From Peromyscus leucopus (Eukaryota; Chordata; Mammalia; Rodentia; Cricetidae): a stretch of 64,000 nt of DNA. Of this stretch, positions 12,037 to 23,301 are shown one piece after another. The notes beneath the pieces are model-generated. The model ran no database searches. It was not told the origin of the DNA and saw only the letters and a list, made by a program, of their open reading frames with translations. Made by a program: the position numbers and the translations under genes. The stretch is taken from positions 15,565,798-15,629,797 of the forward strand of contig NC_051068.1 of assembly GCF_004664715.2 (NCBI RefSeq), in the 5' to 3' direction. The first letter of the stretch is position 1, and every line of letters begins with the position of its first letter.

Positions 12037-12403
12037 TGCTGTGGATATTGTTCTATATAAATAAAACACTGATGGCCAGTGACCAGGCAGGAAGTAGGTT
12101 GCCAGGCAGGAAGTAGGTGGACAAAGAGAGAGGAGAATTCTGGGAAGCGGAAGGCTGAGGGGAGAGACACTGCAGCCACCGCCAGGACAAGCAGCATGTA
12201 GAGACTCTGTCTGGTAAGCCACCAGTCACGTGGCAAGGTATAGATTTATAGAAATGGGTTAATTTAAGATAAAAGAACAGTTAGCAAGAAGCCTGCCACG
12301 GCCATACAGTTTATAAGTGATGTAAGCATCTGAGTGATTATTTTATAAGTGGATTGTGGGACTGCGGGGCTTGGGGAACCTGGAGAGAAGCCCTCCAGCC
12401 ACA
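12037..12403 (+). repeat. 3' LTR of the inner mys-like provirus
   Basis: 367 bp, identical by eye to 9527-9894 apart from one missing G. It is followed by the target-site duplication ACCTTC and then by the purine-rich 3' end of the outer element. Confidence 0.9.
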
Positions 12404-12442
12404 ACCTTCCTTCCTGAAAAAAAAAGAATGAAAAAGGGGAAA

Positions 12443-13328
12443 TGCTGTAGATGATGGATTGATAAATAAAACACTGATTGGCCAGTAGCCAGGCACGAAG
12501 TATAGGCGGGACTAGCAGAGAGGAGAATTGAGAGAACAGGAAGGCAGGGAAGAGGAGACGCCAATGTAGCATGAATCTTAAAAGTTCTTATTAATAAAGA
12601 ACAAACTTGAGCCAGGTATTGGGGTGAACTGGAAGATCAGAGAACCAGAACAAGCCATAGCTACCTCACCTTGCCGGATCTTCAGCTGGTCTTGTTTCCT
12701 CAGACTGGAGGCCTCTGAGTCCTCATCCAGAATGGGTCTCAGCTGAACTGTGCTGCTAGAAGCCTGAAAGCTTAACCAGCCAAATGCTTAACCAGGCCAA
12801 ATGCTTCTAGTTTCTGGTCCTCATGCCTTATATACCTTTCTGCTTTCTACCATCACTCCCTGGGATTAAAGGCTCACTTTCTGGGATTAAAGGTGTGTGT
12901 CACCATTGTCTGGCTGTTTCCAATGTGGCCTTAAACTCAGAGAGATCCAGAGGGATTTCTACCTCTGGACTGCTAGGATTAAAGGTGTGAGTGCCACCAT
13001 TTTCTAGCCTTTGTATCTAGTGGCTGTTCTGTCTCTGACCCCAGATAAGTTTATTAGGGTGCACAATATTTTGGGGAACACAATACCACCACACGCCAGC
13101 CTGCCATCCAGGGAGCATCATGTAAAGGCAGCAGGTAAAGCCACAGAACACGTGGCAACATATAGATTAACAGAAATGGGCAAGTATAAGAGTAAGAGCT
13201 AGACAATGGTAGGCCTGAGCTAATGGCCAAGCAGTTTAAATAATATAAGCGTCTGTATGTTTATTTTATAAGTGGGCTACAGGACTGCTGTGGCTTGTTG
13301 GGACCCAGAGAGAAAAACTCTAGCTACA
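12443..13328 (+). repeat. 3' LTR of the outer provirus, split by another LTR
   Basis: The LTR starts TGCTGTAG at 12443, is interrupted after CGCCAA (12559-12564), resumes at CGCCAG (13094-13099) and ends GCTACA at 13328. The interrupting element is a solo LTR of a different family. Confidence 0.85.
12565..13093 (-). mobile_element. ERVK-type solo LTR nested in the 3' LTR
   Basis: A 529-bp LTR bounded by TGTAGC and CCACA, with 6-bp duplications CGCCAA/CGCCAG (one mismatch). It is related to the LTR at 57918-58458. It contains B1-like segments ('ctgggattaaaggtgtgtgt') that are part of the LTR. Orientation is inferred from the TATA-like and poly(A)-like motifs read on the minus strand. The Repbase family name is uncertain. 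Confidence 0.8.
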
Positions 13329-13334
13329 CCATGG

Positions 13335-13655
13335 TCAGTGAAATTTTGTCTCAAAATCTAAGATGGAAGCTGGATGGTGGTGGTGCATGCCTTTAATCCC
13401 AGCACTTGGGAGACAGAGGCAGGCAGATCTCTGTGAGTTCAAGGCCAGCCTGGTCTACAGAATGAGTTCCAGGATAGGCTCCAAAGCTACCCAAAGAAAC
13501 CCTGTCTCGGGGGAAAAAAAAAAAAACCTAAGATGGAGAGCTACAAAGGAAGGGACACCTGAAGTTGGCCTTGGTCCCATGTTCACACAAACATTGGTGA
13601 GTGTGCCCCAGGCACACATATATATTCAAAAGACACACACACATATCTTATAAAC
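13335..13655 (+). mobile_element. B4/RSINE-type SINE, 3' part (interrupted by B1)
   Basis: This is the continuation of the SINE begun at 6817: 13335-13357, then a B1 insertion, then 13538-13655 ending in a CA-rich tail ('agacacacacacatatc'). The tail type is typical of rodent B4/RSINE elements. Confidence 0.65.
13368..13527 (+). mobile_element. B1 SINE
   Basis: Full-length-looking 7SL-derived B1: 'ctttaatcccagcacttggg', 'gttcaaggccagcctggtct', 'aaaccctgtctc', then an A-rich tail. Perfect 10-bp flanking repeats CTAAGATGGA lie at 13358-13367 and 13528-13537. It sits in the 3' part of the B4-type SINE. Confidence 0.93.
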
Positions 13656-13829
13656 AAAAGTACAAAAATTTTCAGCTACTAAGTTATGATATTTACTAAG
13701 TAATTGTTTTTTCTTTCCTTTATTAATATATAATATTTGATATAAAAAGGCCATAGCTAAGCATCAGCTGACACATTATTTACTTATAGAGGCTCATTTG
13801 ATAACTATAACAGTTTGTTTAGACTTTTT

Positions 13830-13987
13830 TTTTTTTTTTAGTTTTTCGAGACAAGGTTTCTCTGTGTAGCTTTGCGCCTTTTCCTGGAACTCACTTGGTA
13901 GTCCAGGCTGGCCTCGAACTCACAGAGATCCGCCTGACTCTGCCTCCAGAGTGCTGGGATTAAAGGCGTGTGCCACCACCGCCCGGC
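13830..13987 (-). mobile_element. B1 SINE, antisense, cricetid type
   Basis: Antisense B1 with 'gcgccttttcctggaactca', a variant I associate with cricetid B1s. It is little decayed, retaining CpGs in 'ggcgtgtgccaccaccgccc'. It is flanked by a 10-bp direct repeat TAGACTTTTT (13820-13829 and 13988-13997). Confidence 0.93.
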
Positions 13988-13997
13988 TAGACTTTTT

Positions 13998-15091
13998 AAA
14001 ATGCTAAAAATGTTAAAGGTGGTCCTCAGTTTCCCACTGTTCATTTTCTGAGGTGTCAGGGAACCAGATGCTTAGCTTAGATAAAGCTGATTCAGACAAA
14101 ACCCTCCACTTCTTCCATTAGGAACTGAGTTCTCAAGTGGTGAGTCAGTGCTGAAAGGGCCTGTACCTCTATTTCCTGGTCCTGTGTCCATCATAACACA
14201 GTGACATTCTTGGTCTTTTTCACACAAGCAAATGGCACTTGGTAAACCACAGCAGTGGCTATGCTAACAATGACATTAAAATGTTTATAGTACAGCTAAT
14301 GTTATCCAGTATTCCCATTTTAAAGGGATTAACTTGTGTTAGCCAAGCTATTAGCAATCAATAGTGTCACATGATACAGATCAAACAATGCTCTGAGAGA
14401 TTTAATTATTCTAATTGGTAGCGAATTGACTTTTATGACATTTAAGGGTGATTTGCTCTCCCAAGGAACCACTGAGGTCTATGAGTTACCCATAATTCCA
14501 TGTGGATAAAAATTAGTAACTTTTGGCTAGTTGAGCTAAAGCCTTGTTAGTCCTACTTGCCAAAGCTAGGACAGTGGAATATAACAATGACTGACAAGCA
14601 TCCCACACCCCAACTTTACAGTTCATCATTAGCTCATTATCATGTCTCAGTGTGAACCAAATGAGGGCTGTCCAGATATTGCAAAATAACAGGTTACAAT
14701 GATTATAGGTTTCAATGCCTTGTCTCAAGAATTGAATTACCATTAGAAAACTAAACTTTGCTCTATAGTCTTTCCTGGGTGATCTTGGAAATAAAGTAAT
14801 TAATAAGCGAATTGAATAACGAGCCTGAGAGATGCACGGAAAATAATATCCTATGCTGATATTTACATTTATAAAAGATAAAAGAATGTGAACACTAGAG
14901 AAGATAATGTGGTCTCTTTGGAAGGATCAAGTCCTGGTGGGAACAGAGTCACTGGCTAGAGCAGTGTTGGCTCAGCACTCTGAAATGTGCCATATCTGTG
15001 AGGAGTGATGTAAGACCCAAATACGATGATTCAGGGAAATCACAGCTGGTGTGATGTTGGGAAGAAGCAAGGGGGATAGAGATTCCAGAGA
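13998..15091. other. unrecognised repeat-poor DNA
   Basis: No gene or repeat is recognised apart from one member of a local duplication (14055-14125). The block 14335-14470 and the block 14760-14880 are rich in ATTA-type motifs and could be conserved non-coding sequence, but this cannot be judged from one genome. Confidence 0.4.
14055..14125 (+). repeat. 71-bp local duplication, copy 1
   Basis: The 71 bases recur at 16092-16162 with one substitution (T/C). The segment is not a recognised repeat family. This copy lies in otherwise single-copy sequence and is probably the source. Confidence 0.9.
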
Positions 15092-15310
15092 CGGGCTGGA
15101 GAGATGGCTCAGCAGTTAACAGCACCTGTTTGTTGCTCACTCTGAAGACCCAGGTTTGACTCCCAGCACATACCTGGTGGCTCACACCATCGGTAAGGCT
15201 GGTTCCATGGAGTCCCTTGCCCCTCTCTAGTGTCTGAGGTCATCAGGCACACACGTGCTGCACAGACACGCAAACAGACACAAGACTCAGACACGGAGAA
15301 TAGCATTTTT
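15092..15310 (+). mobile_element. B2-type SINE
   Basis: It begins 'gggctggagagatggctcag', the tRNA-Lys-derived B2/B3 head with A and B box positions. It continues through 'ctcccagcacatacctggtg' to a CA-rich 3' part. Confidence 0.9.
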
Positions 15311-15315
15311 TAAAA

Positions 15316-15980
15316 AGTCTTAAGAGAAGCCATTTCCTGTCTTTTGAAAAAATGTTGAGAAAGTATGGCTACTTGGAGCTACCTGGAAGAAGAGCAGCTG
15401 TCAGAAGGCTGACAGACTGGCCTGGAGTGTCTGTTCCCAAAGGCCACTGTGCCGCCACTGAGGACTCGGTGGGACACGGACAAGTCTCTTCAATTCATTG
15501 AGCACCTGCTTCTTTACTGAACAACAGGACACCAGTGGTTTCCAGAGGAGGCTGGTGTGTGTGTGTGGGGGGGGGGGGACTCTTGGTGGCAATTGTCAGA
15601 GTTAGCAGGGAATGGTCGGGAGGAAGTCTACTTTCTGTCAGCTTCCTGACAGGGAATTGGTCTGCCCTCCCATGAGCTTTCACATACCTCTGCTGCTGCC
15701 AGAACATTCTGAAATCACAGAACCAACACAGGCTTAGAAAAACCAACGTGACATCATGTAGCTGGGTTGACACAGATCTGCGGTGGAGGAATTCTAGAAA
15801 GTCATGTGATCCTGAGACACATAAGGACACCACCACCACCATTGCTGCCACCACCATGTAAAGACTCCACTGTGAAGTCTGTGGAGACTTCGTGCCAAGA
15901 TCCAGCCAAGGCACAGGGATGGCTCCAATGGCCAGGCAATGCCCAGAAGTGTAGCCCAGAGGCAAGAAACCCTTGAAAAG
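15316..15980. other. unrecognised DNA with simple repeats
   Basis: Holds a (TG)n plus G-run tract at 15553-15580 and a CCA-rich stretch at 15829-15858. No gene is recognised. The overlapping open frames here reflect the low-complexity composition. Confidence 0.45.
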
Positions 15981-16091
15981 GGGGCTGGGGAGATGGTTCA
16001 GTCAGTTGAGTACAAGCTGAATCATGAAACACACATACACACACATGTGAATCACATACATAAACACATGCAGGAGCAAATACAGCCATGA
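15981..16091 (+). mobile_element. truncated B2/B3-type SINE
   Basis: It starts 'gggctggggagatggttcag' and passes after about 45 bp into a CA/ACAT-rich tail, so most of the SINE body is missing. It abuts the second copy of the 71-bp duplication. Confidence 0.65.
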
Positions 16092-16162
16092 GTCAGGGAA
16101 CCAGATGCTTAGCTTAGATAAAGCTGATTCAGACAAAACCCTCCACTTCCTCCATTAGGAAC
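16092..16162 (+). repeat. 71-bp local duplication, copy 2
   Basis: Seventy of 71 bases match 14055-14125, about 2 kb upstream. It sits between a sense SINE fragment and an antisense SINE, exactly at their junction. Confidence 0.9.
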
Positions 16163-16326
16163 ACTGTGTGTGTGCCTGGTGGCCAAGGAGCCCAGAAGAA
16201 GCATCAGATTCACTGGAACTGAGTTAACAGATGGCTGTGAGCCACCATGTGGGTGTTGGGAATCAAAACTGGGCCTGTGAAGGAGCAGCCAGCGTTCTTC
16301 ACCACTGTGCCACCTCTGCAGCCCCT
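16163..16326 (-). mobile_element. B2/B3-type SINE, antisense
   Basis: Reverse complement of a B2/B3 element: TG-rich tail, 'atggctgtgagccaccatgt', and a 5' end at 'ctgtgccacctctgcagccc'. Confidence 0.85.
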
Positions 16327-18309
16327 ACACTGTGAAATTTGAAGTGCGTGTCTACCTCCAGAAGATGAAACTGACCATTTCATCTAGTTGGTCATTTACG
16401 TTTGTGTCCAAGGAAACACTATGGAAATCAGGGACCAGGTTTATGCTTTGACGATGCTCATCTACTCAATCAACTTTTTCTGGACCTCATCATCCTAATT
16501 TGATAAATTTTAATTCTGTTCCACTCCAGAGTTATTCTGAGTGTTCAGGAAAAATGGTGGATGAAAACAGACATTTAAAACTCTAGATTCTCTAGAATTA
16601 CATTTTTTTATAGTTGTGAAAATGTGTAGTTATGGAAAGACTCTATCACTGAGAGTTTGCTAAGCAAAAGATGGCTGAAGTGTAGAGCTGGTCACTTCCT
16701 GCCGTAGGTCAGGGCTTCCTCTAAGAGGCCAGGACAGGGAGCAGACAAAGGCACTTGCTCTGTCCCAGTCCTCCCGTCAGCCTCATCTGGTGATACACCA
16801 GAAGGCGCACTCCTTTGGAGAGCCCTACCTGGGGTTGTGGTTTCACGAAGGTGGATAAGGTGGAGAGTCCCACTCCTCTCCTTCATCTGTCAGCAACAAC
16901 AATGCCATCTGGTCACCGGGGCCCAGAGAGGCATAAAGGCCTAGAAAAGCAGCTGTCTCCCTTTACCTGAGTCAGAATTACTAATTAAGCAGCAGATTTG
17001 CCTTCAGCTATAAGAGAAATTTCATGCTTCTGAAACTCGCACGGTACTGACTCCTTTCCACCCATATCACTTTTGTAACCACAACTCTTCCCGTGAATAA
17101 ACTCGTACTTCTATTAAACAAGGATAAAAATCCCCCCTGGCCATTGACTATTTTTTTAAGGAATGAATGCGGTAATTCACTTGTGCCTTTAGAGGACACC
17201 TTACCTTTTGTTTTTCACTGTGAGGTAAAACTAAGTTGCCTGTTCCATCTCCTCTCCTGATCTGGGTTTCTAAGGGTCAATATGAACAACTTTCTAATAC
17301 CCTGCTTTCTGTCACCTTCCTGAGAGCAGGGGCGTGGTGGGGGAGGGGCAGTGTGACTGAGGACTCTGGTGCTACTTGCCCTCAAACTTGGTAAAACTCG
17401 ATATGGATATAAATTGGCTATCTCAGATGTCAGCACTTCAACATAAAATGAGAGAAGTCACGTGGATGCTGGATCTTGATGCTCTATCCAGTCCACAGTT
17501 CCGCTGTCTTCATACTGGGTAATCGCCATCCATTGCTCAAGGGCCATCACCTCACCTGCTCCAGAGAGAGGACTCACACCCTCCTCCTCCCCGGGTAACT
17601 TTGGTTTCTCTCCTCTCAACAGAGACATTCACAGGTTCATGAAAACCACTGAAACTGTGTGTTCTCCACTTTCAGGGGTCCTTCTTTCTTTGGGATTGTT
17701 TTGGGTGTATATTTAACTTTTGGACTCCTAAAACAAGAAGGATGCTCCAGAAGAGTGTATAATAGGCTTCAGGACCCACTTGCCTGGTAGCTGTACTCTG
17801 GTAGGGTTAACTGAATCAAATTCTACATTCTATGGTATATTCAAGTCACTTTCCCTGGGTGTTTTATGTCATATACTTGCCAGGCTCCTCATCTTAGCCA
17901 AGATCAATGTTATAACTTTTAAACATATTGTATCGACTGGTGAATTCTACCAATTCAACCCAGCCATCACCAGCTCCTGTAATGTTAAGAGTCCTGGGAT
18001 ACAGATCTGAAGGGATCGGTGTGAATGCTTGGAGCACAATAAATAAATATAAGATAAGACACAGCAAAAGATGGAATGTCCCCCAGACACACGGAACACA
18101 AGTCCACCAGGTCATGAGGAATATGGGGTCATTCCATCTGTGAACACCAGGTTTTGGTCTCCATAATTCTTCCACTCAAGGCCCAAGTCACCATAGTGCT
18201 GTGGAGAATGGAGAGTGGCATTTTGCAGGCAAAGTCAGTAGGAAGATCACTGTTAGCAAGTGCTCCCATCAGGAAGCCAATCACCTGTGCTCCCCAGACT
18301 TCACTGTGT
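16327..18309. other. unrecognised repeat-poor DNA
   Basis: About 2 kb with no recognised transposon, gene or simple repeat. Open frames are short (76 codons or fewer) and unremarkable. Confidence 0.4.
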
Positions 18310-18525
18310 GAGGCTGACTCAGGGGCTAGGAATTCATACTACTCCAGAGGGCCCAAGTTCAGTTCACAGCACCTAGGTCACGTGGCTCACCACCTGCAAC
18401 TCCAGCACCAGGGGCATCTAATCCCTCAGACCTCTGAAGGCATCTGTAGTCACATGCTAAGAAGCCATACAAACATGTATACATGCATACAATTAAAAGC
18501 AAAAAAAAATCTTAAAAAGAAAAAA
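18310..18525 (+). mobile_element. B2/B3-type SINE, diverged
   Basis: Recognised by 'cccaagttcagttcacagca', 'cgtggctcaccacctgcaac' and an A-rich 3' end from 18480. The head is degraded. Confidence 0.7.
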
Positions 18526-21500
18526 CAAAACCCTTGGGTGGCACTTCTGAGGTTGCTGACGTGAGGGGCTGATGGTCCCTAGCCCATACTGGAGTGGCAA
18601 AGGTTAGACCATAGCTCCTATTGCTGAGAAAGACGCTGGCTATGGTAGAGGGTGCAGACTATAGTGAGATGGAAGATGACAGAGCCATCCTGTCAGTATC
18701 GTTAACAAACACAGCATTCACTGCCTCTCACAGAGAGGAAACAAAGCCCTCTCTCTATACAGCTAACTGAGGTGTGCTCAGGTTCTACAGGCTACCTTAA
18801 ATGATGCGAAAGTAGGAGGGACTGTCTGGGAGGGGACACAACAGTGGGCAGGGAAGGCAGCCAAAGGAGAGTCGTGGGGGCATAAACATGGTCCAAGAAC
18901 ATTTGTATGAAAATGTCGCATCATTTTGAACAGAGAAAATATGTTGATAATTTTTTTAAAGCTACATTTTAAGCACAGGTAGGTAAATATTTGGAGCAAA
19001 AATCTTGTCATTAGCAATATGGACTATGAACAAAAAGTCAGCATCCAGATCAACACCAAGCCTATGGGACACGTGGGAAAGCCTTTATCCTCTCTACTTT
19101 AACTAAGAGGCTCTAGTCCCTTGACAGACAGGAGCTGAGGTCTGGCATGACATAGGTTGGACCTCCCATATCTTATTGGAGAATGGCATGCTGCACACCT
19201 AACAAATGCGTTTGCTGTCTTTCTGCTCCAAGCTAAGGAAACTCTCCTTATTGACACAGGCCTGTGGCCTCACGAGGCCCTATCTGAACAAGTTAAGATC
19301 CTTGTATCAGGCAGTTGACTGGACGTACGTATCTTCCCACATGGCTATTTACCACAGAAACAAAGAAGAAATAAGATGTGTTTGGAGCCCATCTTTTGTT
19401 TTCAAGTGTGTGGCACAGAGAAAGGATCCCATTGAAGGGTCTTATCTGCCTCTAAGGAAAAGACCCTAGCAGGGACTCGCAGATGGCCATTGTAACTAAG
19501 GTCCAGCGTGGCTTTTCTTCTTCATGGTGACAGGCATTATTCTTGACTGCTAACAGAGGAGGGGCCAGAGCCAGACAAATCAGACTTACTCTCTTTCTGA
19601 AGGGAATTCTTATCAATATTATTTTTGAAGGAGTAATCTTCAAATTCTCAAGTTTATTTCTCAACAGACATAGGTTTCTTTTAGGGTCCAAAGATCCAGA
19701 ACATTTTATCGAATGTAGAAAGATAAAGTACAGTTGTATCACTCTTAGACAGCTTTATGTAAAGCCAGCACTTTGAAAGTTCAATTTAAATAGTTTCAAT
19801 GAGACCAGGCCCATCACCAACTCCTGTGGAATCCTTCTGACCTCCCCCTCACAATGAGCCTTATAGTTTATTCTTTAATATACATTAATTTGGCTCCAGC
19901 AAGATCCACACTGCACATCTCAGCACTCTACTTGAATAAAGAAGAAAGCATTCAATTCCCTCCATGGCAAATTCAGCCTTCCACAGGTCCGGCCTGCCAC
20001 TCAGTGAGGGCCCTGCTGCAGAAACTGCTTTGCAAATGTTCTGCCGGGTTTTGTTGCTAGGTGATGACTAAGGAAACTTTGCGATTCCTGCTGAGAGGTT
20101 TTTTTTTTTTTTTAAGTGCCTGTAACCACTTTCATATTAAAAAGGAGGGAAAAATAGGGCAGCCTGGCCTTGATTCCTCAAGGTTTCCTCCTTGCTCTCT
20201 ACTCCTGTTAGCTGTCACACAGAAAACTGGCCACTAAGAAGTGTAAATTCACTAGAACCTCAGCAGTGGGGTAGGGGAGGGTAGAGCGGAAGGAGGAAGG
20301 GACAAGACCAACCCAACTCCCTGTGTTTTCTCTGTTCATGAGCAGACACCCTTTGCTGGAGAGACTCGCCTGAAGCTGAAATCAGCTTCAGAAACCCTTG
20401 GCCTGAAGCAACTTCCAGCCAAACAGCAGGGGTTCCTGGGAAAGCCCCGGGCCTGTCTGAGGCCTATCCCCTGTCAATGATTGATGAGGACAAGTGTGAG
20501 AGGTGACACACTGTGAAATCAGGCTGAGTCACAAAGAGTTAATCCTTGGGCTTCTTCCAGACCAGTCTTTTGAGGGGAAAAAAAATAATATTTATTCCTT
20601 CTTTTGTTAATTTTGTATCTCTAAAAGCAATCTTGATATTTGATGAACCGGGCGAGATGCCGTCAGGGAGCACACACTAGTGGCAATAGTTATTTGTCCT
20701 TCTGTTCTCGTCACAAAATGACTTTAAACTGCTGATTTTACAAGTACTGTGTTACAGCCAGTAGAGAGATAAGAAGTGTGGTTTCTGCACATACATTTCT
20801 TTTCACAAATTAAAAAACTTACCTATAAATCACAGAGGGGAGAAAGCCCTGGAAAACAGCAACTCACCACATTGGGCTTGTTCTCAAAAACCTGGAAACA
20901 GCTTGGGACTTTGGTGTCCTTTGTGTCTTCACCCTCCCTCACTTGTGCTGGGCTCCTGCTGGGCCCGCTCCTGGCAGGACATGGAAGGGCAGATGTGTGT
21001 TGGACTTGGCTACATGACCGAGTTTCTTCTACTTTCGCACCCTCCGCCACAGATGCAGAAACTTTAGTGGAGTCTCTTTAACACTTCATTAATTATTGAG
21101 CAGTGCCAAAAGTAATTATTGGGCTATGCCTGGAGTCCTTTTCTCCCACATCAGTAAACAGTAATTTAGAGAAGGGGGTTATAACCGTAGGGCGAGAAAC
21201 ATTTTCCCCCACAGCTGTGTGGTGAGGGCAACAATGATGCATATGTTTCAACAAATGAGGAGGTTCTCAGCCCAGCTCTTGAGCATGTAGTGAAGTTACA
21301 GCCAGCCATGAAGTCCACTATGCTAACTGTGCCACATAATTTAGAAGAGCTCATTTTCCAGCGCATCTGTTCTGACTTGGTACTTTTACCCTAATTTAAT
21401 AATAATAATAAAATAATACCTAAAAGCCACCAGGAAATTAGCTTCCAGAATATCCTGATACGTTGCAGTAGAAACAGGATGACTTTGAAATAACACTTTC

Positions 21501-22904
21501 CCTTAATTAGAAAAGAGTTCTTTTCTTTTGTCATTGCTCAATGAAACATCAATTCTCTTCTTTGTCTTCAATTCATAGATGTAATTTCATAGTCACTCGA
21601 GACCCTAACCAACTCTGGGACTTGGCAAACCAGAAGCTTTTTTTTTTTTCTTGTATTTTCAAAGCCAAACAAATAGGGCAAAGTCCTCCTGAAGCGGCGT
21701 TCATCTCGCTATTAGAGATGGATAAAGGCTTGCTGCTTGTTCTTCCCATGATGGGCTCTGGAGGTTAGACATGCCTTGCGATACTTCTCCAATCATACAG
21801 TGTTTGAGTTCCCTCCAAATAATTCCCCCTAAAGAGAGTTATTCAGGAACTGTTTCCTCCAAAGACAGCTCACTTCCCTCAAAACCAGCTCCCCATTTTC
21901 AGGTGGCCAATATTTAGCTGCTTAACCTAGAACATCACAGAAACCTGTATCTACCAAATCTCTGCTCATTGGTCTCCCCAAGGAGATGCAAAACCGCTCA
22001 GTAAACAGTTGATGGAAACTAGAAATCCCTAAATCAATAGTTTCTAGATGTTAGAGTCGTCAAGAAACTCCTACTGGTAAGAATGCAGATTTCAGAACCT
22101 CAGGTCTATAGAGGTGACATTAGGAGGTCTTGAAGAGGAACCAGGTATCACCTTGAGAACCACAGCTCCAAGACTCTCTTCTCAAGGTCCAGGTGTCTTC
22201 AGGCTCCCGTTTATTCGTTTCTTTGTTTATATCAGTTCTGATAAGGAAGGAAAACTGCTAAAGAGTTGCACAGTATGGAGTTCAGTGTCCATTTCCTGTT
22301 CTCATGCTCACCTTAGCCTCCCTGTCCTCAAAGACAAACAAGCAAACAAACAAACAAACAAACATTTTTTTAATTGACCTCAACATTCTGGGTCCTTCTT
22401 TTCCTTTGCATCACTGGCTGCTTACAACACAGCAGCTCCCTTGGATATGTTCTAGAGCTTATGACACCAACTTCCACCATAGGGATTCGTATCTTCCTTT
22501 TCCTCTGCATGGGCCCCCAGAGCATTCTGCTGGATCTCGTCACAGGTTCTAGATGCACCCCGCCAGAACAACCTAGCCCCACTTCTTCAGAGTAGCCTTC
22601 TAAAAATGAGACATTGGTTCCCTCCTCTTGCAGACCACTGTGTCTCACTGTTGAGTCAAATCATATGCTGCTTTCCAAGCTGCTGGATGCTTGGCGCTAA
22701 GCACATGCTTTCACAATTATCTCTGCTAAATGTTCCCTGATTACGTTTGCTCCAGCCTATAGAAATGATTTTGGATACTAATTCTGTCATTAAATACATG
22801 TCAGGTGCTCTTCCGTGTTCATTTTCTCTTCCTGTTGACTCATTTCCTGTTCTAATCATTAATGAAAAATGTAGGCGGTGAAAAGGCATTCAAATAATGT
22901 TTGT
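18526..22904. other. unrecognised repeat-poor block
   Basis: About 4.4 kb with no recognised mobile element. Only small simple repeats occur: a T run at about 20099-20114, (TAA)n at about 21399-21413 and (AAAC)n at 22333-22363. It is the longest repeat-poor run in the window. No exon with convincing splice sites was identified. Confidence 0.4.
22333..22363 (+). repeat. (AAAC)n microsatellite
   Basis: About seven AAAC/CAAA units followed by a T run. It may be the tail of a lost retroposon. Confidence 0.85.
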
Positions 22905-23102
22905 GCCTGGGCAGGGCAACTTGCTTAGCTGTGTGCCCAATCTGTCAAACAATTATGTTCTTTCTCTTCCCTTCCCTCTGTGTAAAATGGAGAAATAGGT
23001 AAGATTATTTATACAGTATCTAGAGTGGCATCTTCATATATAAGCAAGAATTATTCCAACCCTGGGCACAGTATCTGACACAGAACCCTCAGTAAGCTGG
23101 TG
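22905..23102 (+). mobile_element. MIR-like SINE relic
   Basis: The order of 'ttgcttagctgtgtgccc', 'ctgtgtaaaatggagaaa' and 'gcacagtatctgacacag' then 'cagtaagctggtg' follows the MIR consensus order (core, then 3' LINE2-like end). It is ancient and diverged. Confidence 0.55.
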
Positions 23103-23111
23103 TTGGTTTCT

Positions 23112-23301
23112 GACTATTTCTCAACCTTCCTAATGCTGCAACCCTTTAATACAGTTCCTCATCATAACCACAAAATTATCTCATTGCTACTTCATAACTG
23201 CAATTTTGCTACCATTGGGAATCATAATATAAACATCTGATATGCAGGATATCTGATATGTGACCTCCAAAGGGGTCATAACCCACAGTTGAGATCCTCT
23301 G
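23112..23301 (-). mobile_element. URR1-like hAT-Charlie MITE
   Basis: Non-autonomous DNA transposon with imperfect terminal inverted repeats ('tttctcaacc' at the left, 'gttgagatcctct' at the right) and internal 'gatatctgatatgtgacc'. It matches the element at 61656-61858 in reverse orientation. Confidence 0.75.

Larger units (their letters stand above)
9527..12403 (+). mobile_element. inner mys-like provirus, young and complete
   Basis: A 2877-bp two-LTR element inserted in the outer copy, with a perfect 6-bp duplication ACCTTC (9521-9526 and 12404-12409). The LTRs (368 and 367 bp) differ by a single deleted G in 'aggtggg', so the insertion is recent. The primer-binding site and polypurine tract are both intact. 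The internal region lacks recognisable retroviral genes, so it would need proteins supplied in trans by an autonomous relative. Length and structure agree with the described mys elements of Peromyscus (non-coding, about 2.8 kb). Confidence 0.88.
6974..13328 (+). mobile_element. outer mys-like provirus, non-autonomous, nested
   Basis: Two-LTR class II element inserted in a B4-type SINE. The 6-bp target-site duplication is perfect: CCATGG at 6968-6973 and 13329-13334. Its parts are the 5' LTR 6974-7325, internal 7326-9526 plus 12410-12442, and 3' LTR 12443-12564 plus 13100-13328. By-eye comparison of the LTRs gives about 20 differences in about 350 bp. The internal region has no gag, pol or env I can recognise. 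Length without nested insertions is close to the roughly 2.8 kb reported for Peromyscus mys. An inner provirus (9527-12403) and a solo LTR (12565-13093) are nested in it. The family name is from pattern recognition. Confidence 0.8.

Noticed and set aside
12565..13093. Cluster of separate B1/B2 SINE insertions
   Set aside because: The SINE-like pieces recur in the same order at 57918-58458 and are bounded by TG/CA ends and 6-bp duplications, so they belong to an LTR family.
15495..15965. 156-codon minus-strand frame
   Set aside because: It crosses simple-repeat DNA (TG/G and CCA tracts) with no family resemblance.
19206..19469. 87-codon frame in the repeat-poor block
   Set aside because: No splice signals in phase, no recognisable domain, and length within chance expectation.
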